Positions 32,987 through 39,375 of a stretch of DNA of 49,702 nt are shown piece by piece. The notes beneath the pieces are model-generated. The model was not told the DNA's origin. It ran no database searches and saw only the letters and a program-made list of their open reading frames with translations. Source of the DNA: Belnapia mucosa (GTDB lineage: Bacteria > Pseudomonadota > Alphaproteobacteria > Acetobacterales > Acetobacteraceae); the NCBI RefSeq assembly GCF_016775475.1, contig NZ_JAEUXJ010000023.1, forward strand, positions 1 through 49,702, read 5' to 3'. Each line of letters begins with the position of its first letter. Positions within the stretch are counted from its first letter, which is position 1. The translations under genes were made by a program, and so were the position numbers.

Positions 32987-33939
32987 TGGACCAGCGCGCG
33001 GTGATCCTCATCGTCGACGACGAGGCGACGAATATCGAGATCCTCAGCGCGATCTTGGAGGAGGAGCACGAAATCTGTTTCGCCACCTCCGGTGAGGAGG
33101 CGCTGGAGGTGGTGCGTTCCGCCGCGCCGGATCTCGTACTGCTCGACGTGCTGATGCCGGGCCTGGATGGCTACGAGGTTTGCCGAAGGTTGAAGGCGGA
33201 CCCTCAGCTTGCTGACCTGCCGGTAATCTTCACTACTGCGCTTGGTGACCAGGCGGCGGAGGTGCGCGGGCTGGAGCTCGGCGCGATCGACTACGTTCAT
33301 AAGCCGATCTCGCCGGTGATCGTCCGGGCTCGCGTCCGAAACCATCTTGAGATGAAGCGAATGCGGGACGAGCTCGCGCGACTCGCAGTGACGGATGCGC
33401 TGACCGGCCTTGGCAACCGCCGGAGGCTAGAAGCGACCCTGGCGCGGGAGGCGGCGCGGCTTTCGCTGAATACGGCGGAGCTCTCCGTCATCATCCTCGA
33501 CATCGACTTCTTCAAGCGTTTCAATGACAGCTATGGCCACAGCGCTGGCGACCGCTGCATCGCCATGGTGGCAGCGACGCTGAGCCGCGCGGTGCGTAAC
33601 GCGTCAGATCTGGCCGCGCGGTATGGTGGCGAGGAGTTCGCCTGCGTGCTGCCGGGAGCGGCACATTCGGAGGCGGTGGAGATCGCGCAAACGATCCGCG
33701 ATCGGGTGCGGGCGCTCGGGATCCCGCATGGCGGCTCGGATGCGGCGCCCCTCGTCACCGTCAGCATCGGCGTTGCCACCGCAACCTGTTATCCTGGCCT
33801 TGATCCGATGAACTGGATCAAGGCTGCCGATGTACAGCTCTACTTGGCGAAAGCGGCCGGCCGCAACGCCGTCTTCGGCCGCATCTTCGACGAGCGCACA
33901 TTTCGGAACGCCGAGGTCATGCTTGGCGCCACCGTATAA
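32983..33939 (+). CDS. Response regulator with diguanylate cyclase output (REC-GGDEF)
   Basis: A 318-residue protein that would make cyclic di-GMP when phosphorylated. The receiver has ILIVDDEATNIEILSAILEE, Asp55 in LVLLDVLMPGLDGYE, and the Lys in DYVHKPISPVIVRARVRNHL. The cyclase domain starts DALTGLGNRRRLEATL, has IILDIDFFKRFNDSYGHSAG with a metal-binding Asp, and GGEEF at 215-219, so it should be active. The inhibitory site upstream reads RNASD rather than RxxD, one residue out of register, which may weaken product inhibition. Its start overlaps the kinase stop by 4 bases, supporting a kinase-to-cyclase pathway. Confidence 0.93.
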   Translation: MMDQRAVILIVDDEATNIEILSAILEEEHEICFATSGEEALEVVRSAAPDLVLLDVLMPGLDGYEVCRRLKADPQLADLPVIFTTALGDQAAEVRGLELGAIDYVHKPISPVIVRARVRNHLEMKRMRDELARLAVTDALTGLGNRRRLEATLAREAARLSLNTAELSVIILDIDFFKRFNDSYGHSAGDRCIAMVAATLSRAVRNASDLAARYGGEEFACVLPGAAHSEAVEIAQTIRDRVRALGIPHGGSDAAPLVTVSIGVATATCYPGLDPMNWIKAADVQLYLAKAAGRNAVFGRIFDERTFRNAEVMLGATV

Positions 33940-33949
33940 TGAGACCTCG

Positions 33950-33965
33950 CAGGAGGTTTCTCCTG
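33950..33965 (+). terminator. Hairpin after the diguanylate cyclase gene
   Basis: CAGGAG and CTCCTG form a 6-base stem with a GTTT loop, 10 bases after the stop. There is no T-run, so at best it is a weak or 3'-end-stabilising structure. Confidence 0.3.
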
Positions 33966-34040
33966 TCGACGCTGTGATCGGTGCTTTCGAGCTACGGGAG
34001 CGAGCATCAGATAGCAGAGCTAACTTGCCCCGCGCAGGGT

Positions 34041-34053
34041 TTATCGCATGTGA
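34041..34053 (+). repeat. 13-base motif TTATCGCATGTGA, copy 5
   Basis: An exact copy, 23 bases beyond the stop of the decayed dctP copy, matching the position of copy 3 beyond intact dctP. Confidence 0.7.
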
Positions 34054-34076
34054 GCGTGCCCTATAGCCGATGAGCT

Positions 34077-34380
34077 TTACCAACGGGCGAAGATCCCCAG
34101 CGCCGGCCCTGTGACCGCATTCCAGCTTTCGGCGCAGGCCAGGTTACAGCGGCGCACCCAGCCTGCCAGCATCGCTGAGCCGATGAGGGCGTGGATTGCC
34201 GTCCGGTTCACTGTGCTAGCGGTGACGCATTGGAGCCAGCTCGGCGGCGCAGTCAGGCCGGCCAGTCAGGCAGGCCTCTCCCTCCGCTCGCCACATATCG
34301 CTCTCCAGCGGGTGGATGCCCCCGCGCAGTACGAACTCAGGCCTTCCGTTGGTGGTCGAAGGTTCTCAGCGGACCGCTGC
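34077..34380 (-). pseudogene. Decayed C-terminal copy of dctP
   Basis: Read on the minus strand up to a TAA at 34077, the end is RTAIHALIGSAMLAGWVRRC, NLACAESWNAVTGPALGIFA RW. The intact DctP ends RAALRALFASAVLPGWVRRC, GAACAESWNAVAAPVLGVFA RR. Further upstream, the EGEACLTG and MWRAEGE segments remain but in shifted frames, and nucleotide similarity fades near 34380. The frameshifts and missing two thirds make it a pseudogene. Confidence 0.85.
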
Positions 34381-34394
34381 CTTATGAAGGTTAG

Positions 34395-34553
34395 GCCCAT
34401 CCGCTCGTCGGATTTGCTGCGCTGCACAATTTGGGTTGCGCTCGGATGGGAAGCGCATAAGTTGCCCAAGGGCAGTGACACTGTTCGTGTCCTGCCTTTC
34501 TTGGACGTTTCCTCCCTAAACTCGGCGGCGCCTTCGGGCGCCGTCCTTTTTTT
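34395..34553 (+). ncRNA. Candidate small RNA with three hairpins, an exposed UCCUCCC and an intrinsic terminator
   Basis: No protein reads through this stretch, yet three hairpins follow in order: GCGCT/AGCGC (34438-34456); CCAAG-GGCAG-GACAC pairing with GTGTC-CTGCC-CTTGG (34466-34504); and CGGCGCC-TTCG-GGCGCCG (34526-34543) followed by seven T. Between the last two lies an unpaired TTTCCTCCCTAAAC, complementary to ribosome-binding sites. Alphaproteobacterial small RNAs with exposed CUUUCCUCCC-type loops are known, and this resembles them. The 5' end is a guess and no promoter was identified. Confidence 0.55.
34524..34553 (+). terminator. Rho-independent terminator
   Basis: A 7-base GC-rich stem (CGGCGCC/GGCGCCG) with the very stable TTCG loop is followed by TCC and seven T. 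It is the strongest terminator seen in the window. No protein gene on the plus strand ends before it. Confidence 0.85.
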
Positions 34554-34800
34554 GGCCGTTGTCGGTCAGTCGACCAACCAAGGTCGCGCCAGCTTGTAAC
34601 AGCATCAGTTAGTCGCGGCAACAGATTGCTGTATTCATCGGCTCCCGCGATGTCGATCACCTATAAATTGAGCATACCGCCAACCTGCACCGTTGGCGCA
34701 GGGTGGTCGGTCTCCATGTCGACGAGGCTGTTCAAGTCGGCCCCCTGCGGCGACAGGCTTTACCGGCACCGCTGACTTGGCCTCTGCGGGGCGTCGCAGG

Positions 34801-35046
34801 CTAGTCTGAGGGACCGGAGGCTTTGCCTAGACTGCTCAGCAGCGCCAACTGGCCCAGCTCGTAATCATCGGAGCTGATAAAGCCGGTCTCACCGGATCGC
34901 CGCGCCGCCGTTTCCATCTCGATCCGCGGTGCCTGCCCCGCGACCTTGAACTGCAGGCATATACCAGTCAGCCGATCGCGGTCGGCATGAAAGGACACCT
35001 TGTCTGGATAGGTCTTGTCCTGGCTGATCATGTTTTCCACCACCAC
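34801..35046 (-). CDS. Hypothetical protein, possibly the end of a decayed gene
   Basis: An 81-residue frame with protein-like content: MISQDKTYPDKVSFHADRDR, LTGICLQFKVAGQAPRIEME and RSGETGFISSDDYELGQLAL. The start is uncertain: GTG at 35046 has only GGCGGAG upstream, and coding-like sequence continues further upstream in another frame (AEGELEGTKEALV), which suggests a frameshifted older gene. No family was recognised. Confidence 0.4.
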   Translation of the reverse strand: MVVENMISQDKTYPDKVSFHADRDRLTGICLQFKVAGQAPRIEMETAARRSGETGFISSDDYELGQLALLSSLGKASGPSD

Positions 35047-35273
35047 CGCCAGCTCCGCCGGGCTGGCACCTCCTGGTAATCACCAAAGCTTCCTTGGTGC
35101 CCTCGAGTTCGCCCTCGGCTGACGCCGCGGGCGCCGGGGCGACCCATAGCTATTCCCGCTCGGCCCTGCCCCACCCCCACCGTTGACCAAGCCCACACCT
35201 GGCTATCGGCTCCGTCGCGTTCCATTGCTTGCGTGGGCTGGTGCTGACGGCTGTGATGCCCGACATCCGCAGC

Positions 35274-35582
35274 ATGAGCTTGTCACCCTCTAACCAAATG
35301 CCGCCCGCGAAGCCGAAGATCACACCCGAGGAGCGCCGGCGCCGCACCGCCGATCAGCTGAAAACCATCCGGTTGCGGATGGCGATTGGCCGCGAGTTGG
35401 ATCATCTGGGCGTCACGACACCTGCCGGCATCGGCGCCGCCCTTGGGATGCCGGCGGCCGAAGCGACTTCTCTGCTGAAACGGAAGCAGTGGCGGGAGGG
35501 GGACGTAGCCCTGCTCGAGGCCACAGCGGCTCGGCTGGGGGTGCAAGTGCGCGACCCAGCAAGAGACGACTGGCCGAGCTAA
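35274..35582 (+). CDS. Small helix-turn-helix-like protein, intact member of a duplicated pair
   Basis: A 102-residue protein (alternative starts at 35229, 35256 and 35298; none has a good ribosome site). It begins with a basic segment (AKPKITPEERRRRTADQLKT) and continues GRELDHLGVTTPAGIGAALG, MPAAEATSLLKRKQWREGDV, ALLEATAARLGVQVRDPARD. The central part looks like a small DNA-binding helix-turn-helix in which the GIGAALGMPAAEATSLLKR region would be the recognition unit. Its C-terminal 27 codons recur as a remnant at 27475-27558. Function is inferred only from shape. Confidence 0.6.
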   Translation: MSLSPSNQMPPAKPKITPEERRRRTADQLKTIRLRMAIGRELDHLGVTTPAGIGAALGMPAAEATSLLKRKQWREGDVALLEATAARLGVQVRDPARDDWPS

Positions 35583-35793
35583 CCAGCGCCGCTGCTAGTG
35601 CGGAACGCCCGCGAACCGGCCCATTGGGAGCTGCGTTGGAGAACTGCTTCTTCTAACGTATTCTCTGCACCTCAAGGCAGCTCCCCCAGGGCGGTCTTTC
35701 CTTTACGGTAGATCCGGTTCGGCAGCCTCACCTGCGGTAGGGGGTCGTTCTCGCAGGCCGCTGCACCGGCAGGCGCTGTGGTCATTCTTGAGG

Positions 35794-36063
35794 CTAGGTT
35801 AACCAGGGCTCCAGCAGATCCCGCGCACGGTCGACTTCCGCATTAATGAGGTCCGGTATCGTGCCTTGCGTTGCAAGATAGGCGCGGATGTCCGCTTCCG
35901 CCTGAGCCCAGGTAACTTGCGCTCTCAAGGCCGCAACCAAGTAGTCGGCGGCGTGAACGCGGTCCAAGTGGTGGACCGCGAAAGGGGTGGCGCCCGAGCC
36001 AAATGCCGCCTTTATCCGATCGTAAGCGGTGCTGGTCCCGGGCGGCCTCTGGTCTCCCATCAT
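35794..36063 (-). CDS. Small hypothetical protein
   Basis: An 89-residue protein. The ATG at 36063 has AGGAGA with 6 bases spacing. The sequence (MMGDQRPPGTSTAYDRIKAA, FGSGATPFAVHHLDRVHAAD, YLVAALRAQVTWAQAEADIR, AYLATQGTIPDLINAEVDRA) is helical and acidic and looks genuine. No family or partner was recognised. Confidence 0.6.
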   Translation of the reverse strand: MMGDQRPPGTSTAYDRIKAAFGSGATPFAVHHLDRVHAADYLVAALRAQVTWAQAEADIRAYLATQGTIPDLINAEVDRARDLLEPWLT

Positions 36064-36311
36064 GGCTCGTCTCCTGCGCTGGTGTCGCGGCAGGTAACGC
36101 TGCAGCAGGGTCCAGGACGCTATCGGAAACAGGTCCGCGCCGACTGACTGTGAGGAATGGCGATCTCGGTCCCGAAGCCTTCCTGATCGGTCTTCTCCAA
36201 TGCAAACCTGCAACTATTTATCAGAAACGAAACGTATATCGTTCACGTTCCCGCGCGACCACCTCAGCGCCGACTTCAGGCCTTTCCTCCTTACTCGCGG
36301 CACCCGACATC

Positions 36312-36550
36312 TACAGTACGAGTACGCCGCCGAAGATTACGCCTAGCAGCTTTCCTTCCGACCATATGATCGTGTTGCGGGTGCTGGCGGCCTTCGCGTG
36401 GCCGCTCGGGCTCGCGGTACGCCTCGTCACGTGCTCGGCTGCCTGGCGACCGAGGCAGCGCTGATGATCGTGGAGGCGCATTTTCTCACCGATCTGGCAG
36501 CGGGCCTGCTCCTCGGCGCCAGCATCAGTGCGGCCAGCCGGGCGGCGGCG
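36312..36550 (+). pseudogene. Remnant of a PAP2-type membrane phosphatase
   Basis: Two frames together recall a PAP2 phosphatase: SSFPSDHMIVLRVLAAFAWP (36345 onwards, resembling the SFPSGH active-site motif) and, after a frameshift, CLATEAALMIVEAHFLTDLA then AGLLLGASISAASR (resembling the H-x-x-x-D motif and last helix). The N-terminal part is missing. The gene is inactive as it stands. Confidence 0.5.
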
Positions 36551-36691
36551 CGACGAGCAGACCCTGGGCCTCGTCGTAGCCGTTACAGCGACGGACGCTG
36601 TGCCCGTCGTTTGACCCCCACCGCGGTCTTGTTCCGGCACAATCGCTACCGTAGACTGTAGTGGTTGCTACCAGTGACCGGTGGAGGCTGC

Positions 36692-36820
36692 ATGATCGAA
36701 GATATGGTGATGCTCGCCTTCCTGTTCCGGACGGCATTCAACGTTGGGCTGATCGAAGCGGTTTACATTCTGCCCCCGCTCGCCGCCTTGCTGATCTTTG
36801 ATGAAGGCCTGCAGATTTAA
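36692..36820 (+). CDS. Very small membrane protein (42 residues)
   Basis: GGAGG lies 4 bases before the ATG at 36692. The protein, MIEDMVMLAFLFRTAFNVGL then IEAVYILPPLAALLIFDEGL, is almost entirely hydrophobic and could cross the membrane once or twice. The good ribosome site and clean length make it a plausible small gene. It follows the PAP2 remnant. Confidence 0.45.
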   Translation: MIEDMVMLAFLFRTAFNVGLIEAVYILPPLAALLIFDEGLQI

Positions 36821-36995
36821 TCAGTCGGCGGCCATTCGAAGATTTTCATTGCAATTCCGCCGAAGCTGAAACAGCGTCCAGACACCTCCCGCTCGCCATC
36901 ATCATGTGGCTGGGTGCGAATGGGCCAAGCCTTCTGCTTGCCTTCCTCGTTGTGGTGAGGTGTGACCCTCAGCGCTCTGAACGCTAACCAGGTAG

Positions 36996-38003
36996 TCAGC
37001 CGAAATAGCTGAACCGCACGACGCTCGTGGGGAAGCCTGACACCCGTGCATCGCGGCGATACCGAACAGCGCTGGTCCAGCCTTCGGTAAGCTCACTCGT
37101 AACTCTGGATGTTCCCATCAGAAAGCGGCCAGTCGGATGCCGCGCCTGAAATCCTTTCATGATAGCCATCTTTAGCAGCCAGCCAGTGCCATCCGCCTGT
37201 GCGGATCCACCATCGAAGTAGTAAGCCAGCCGCCCGATCTCGAGCCCGCCAAGCGCTGCAAGCGTGTTGCTGCCTTCGCGCAATACCGCGCAAAATGCGT
37301 AATCGGGGACGGCCAGCGATCGCAAGACATGGCCTGCGACAATCCTGGCCTTCGGAACTCGAACCGCCTTCCGCTGATACATCGCTGCCTTGCAGCGAAG
37401 CAGATGATCGCTGCCCAACAGCGCCGCCAAGCCGACTTTCTTCGCCATATCAGCGGACTTGTGGATCGAGACAGCACGTTTCACATTGCGCCGTACATTT
37501 GCGCTCACGCTGCGCTCGTAGCTGTCCCAGTTATCCCAACGACTGAAATGGACGCCTTCGACGATGTGCCGGCTCACATTAGTAACCACCGTGCCAGGCA
37601 AACGACCGATCTGCTCCTCACGCGGCGGCTCGACACTCCAGTCTGAGCCATAGAGATAGCGTCCCCGTCCGAGGCGCCTAAGCAACTCCTCCATGCAAGC
37701 GGACCAAGCACCCTGCTGTTCTGGCAGCAACTGCAAGCCATCAGCGAAGATCCTCGACTTCCACCCCATGCCCAGGGCGCACTGCCCGATCTTGACCCAG
37801 GCGCCCTCCACGTTCCGGAAGCATTCAAAGCGACGGACGCGAAAGGCCAACTGGTGCTGAATTTGCCAGATGGTTATCCAACCGCTGAGGCAGCGATACG
37901 ACGCCTCGCAGCGAAGGGCAAAGGCATCCCATTCGGCCGGCAAGCATGTCGCCTGTTCGATTCGGATCTCCGTCTTGCTCGACGTGCCTGGGCTCCGAAG
38001 CAA
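36996..38003 (-). CDS. GNAT/BioF2-like acyltransferase
   Basis: A 335-residue protein with a TTG start at 38003, chosen because AAGGAG sits 6 bases upstream; the frame is open further upstream but without a ribosome site. The C-terminal half reads like a BioF2-like (FemAB-related) acetyltransferase fold: NWDSYERSVSANVRRNVKRA, MYQRKAVRVPKARIVAGHVL, AALGGLEIGRLAYYFDGGSA and WLLKMAIMKGFQARHPTGRF. Such proteins often act in capsule or exopolysaccharide synthesis. GC is lower than in the neighbours, which suggests separate acquisition. No polysaccharide genes adjoin it. Confidence 0.7.
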   Translation of the reverse strand: MLRSPGTSSKTEIRIEQATCLPAEWDAFALRCEASYRCLSGWITIWQIQHQLAFRVRRFECFRNVEGAWVKIGQCALGMGWKSRIFADGLQLLPEQQGAWSACMEELLRRLGRGRYLYGSDWSVEPPREEQIGRLPGTVVTNVSRHIVEGVHFSRWDNWDSYERSVSANVRRNVKRAVSIHKSADMAKKVGLAALLGSDHLLRCKAAMYQRKAVRVPKARIVAGHVLRSLAVPDYAFCAVLREGSNTLAALGGLEIGRLAYYFDGGSAQADGTGWLLKMAIMKGFQARHPTGRFLMGTSRVTSELTEGWTSAVRYRRDARVSGFPTSVVRFSYFG

Positions 38004-38390
38004 AGTGCGCTCCTTCGTCCATCCGGAGCAATACGCTGGCGGGAGCGGCAACTGCCACGGCACACAGGCAAAGTCTCCGTCAGCAAGCGCGCTGCGCTGC
38101 GGCTTGGGACATCGTGTATCCTGCGCCCAGTGCATTACGCGTAGGGTCGCCAAGAGTGCGCTCGCATAGCCTGGACCACATGCTTCTGAATGCAGACGCC
38201 GTCATTGGCAACTGACCCTACCTGTAAGCGACAGAAAGTCGGCCGCCAATTAGGAGCTTTGGTCTAGTCCATCTTCATGCAATAGACCGTCAGTCCCGTG
38301 GCCCCCACCGTCCGCAACGATGAGGCCTAGGCCCGCGAAGTCGCCCTCTGCGCCCTCACCCGTGAACCGTTGACTTACCCCGTGGGGGCA
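38004..38390. other. Intergenic stretch, no gene recognised
   Basis: Frames exist across this stretch but none has a start, ribosome site and recognisable protein. It holds the upstream region of the acyltransferase gene. Confidence 0.35.
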
Positions 38391-38403
38391 TTATCGCATG
38401 TGT
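38391..38403 (+). repeat. 13-base motif, copy 6 (TTATCGCATGTGT)
   Basis: One mismatch at the last base. It is preceded by a GGGGGCA flank and lies 265 bases upstream of the collapsed Crp copy. Confidence 0.6.
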
Positions 38404-38655
38404 GGATGCTCCCTGCGGGTCAAGGCGGATCTGCAATGCTGACAGCGAGAGCATGGGTTCGGCCGCAAACTTAGGCTGGCCTCATGATCGTAATCGACTG
38501 CGGGGCCGAACTTGAAAGCCCTGCTGTGCGGTTTCGCGCCGACAACCGGCGTCGCGCACCCTATAGATAGTTCATCGCCCGCGGACACCGTCCGGCGCGG
38601 GTGCCTGAGAGACACGACCGTGCTCCCGCCGACATCCATGTCGCTGGAGCCTCGC

Positions 38656-38906
38656 ATGGCACCCTTTGACCAACTCATCCCTACGCCCCACAACCGACTG
38701 CTCGCGGCCCTGCCGCGCGAGGACCTCGCCCGTCTCCTGTTGCGGCTCGAGCGGGTCGAGCTTCCTGTCCACCACACTCTGTATGCGGCCGGCGAGCCCC
38801 TCACCGCCGCCTACTTCCCCGAGACGGCTGGGTTTCCATGCTGGCCCCGTACAGCGTGGTCAAGGACGAGTTTGGGCGGCTGCTCGGGCGTGGGCTGGCG
38901 GCCTGA
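38656..38906 (+). pseudogene. Collapsed Crp/Fnr-type gene (internal deletion)
   Basis: The ATG at 38656 opens the N-terminal barrel of a Crp-type protein: RLLAALPREDLARLLLRLER then VELPVHHTLYAAGEPLTAAY FPE, matching residues about 14-60 of the intact regulator at 24523. Near 38835, in another frame, comes the extreme C-terminus VVKDEFGRLLGRGLAA and TGA, which matches HTVRHEYARLLG in the intact protein. The middle, including the DNA-binding domain, is deleted. The leader upstream is also shared. Confidence 0.8.
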
Positions 38907-38930
38907 CCCCACCCCGGCCCGAGGCGGCCA

Positions 38931-39014
38931 GGATGCGCCGACGTGCCGCTCCTGCCCAAATCCTACCGGCGCGATGACCTCGCCCGGCTGCTGAAGGCCG
39001 TGGGTGGCGACTGA
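38931..39014 (+). pseudogene. C-terminal remnant of a receiver domain
   Basis: The frame reads DVPLLPKSYRRDDLARLLKA VGGD and TGA, the typical end of a response-regulator receiver (Lys followed by the last helix). It follows the collapsed Crp copy just as an intact receiver gene follows the intact Crp gene at 25369, so the gene order is preserved even though this tail is not closely similar to that receiver. Confidence 0.6.
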
Positions 39015-39177
39015 GGCGGCCGAACGGGTGCCACTTCGGCATCCCTTCGAGCCAAGACCGCAATCACCTATGTCTCGTCGCCTAAGGCGTCACGTTGGTC
39101 CTGTGCGCTCGTGCTGAAGTCTGCCGTCTTCGCATCATAGATTGACACAGGGCATGCGCTCCGCCTGTCCTGCGAGA

Positions 39178-39375
39178 ATGCCTGTTAGAAAGACCCGGAA
39201 CGTTTCCCTTACGCCCGAAATGGAAGCCTTCATCGACGGCCGGGTCGCCTCCGGCCGCTATCGTAGCGCCAGCGAAGTGGTTCGCGCCGCCTTGCGGTTG
39301 CTGGAAGAAGACGAGCGGAGGCGGCAGATGCGCGAGCCTCGGCGGCCAGCGGAGCAGCGTCGCGGTGCGGGGTGA
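39178..39375 (+). CDS. ParD/CopG-like ribbon-helix-helix protein coupled to a kinase
   Basis: A 65-residue protein. KTRNVSLTPEMEAFIDGRVA begins the beta strand and first helix; SGRYRSASEVVRAALRLLEE is the classic ParD segment. The ribbon-helix-helix fold binds DNA as a dimer. No ParE toxin gene adjoins it; instead its end overlaps the next gene, a large HWE kinase. A TTGACA lies at 39142-39147, but a matching -10 box is poor. It may be a stand-alone regulator of the kinase operon rather than an antitoxin. The second such gene is at 44080. Confidence 0.8.
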   Translation: MPVRKTRNVSLTPEMEAFIDGRVASGRYRSASEVVRAALRLLEEDERRRQMREPRRPAEQRRGAG

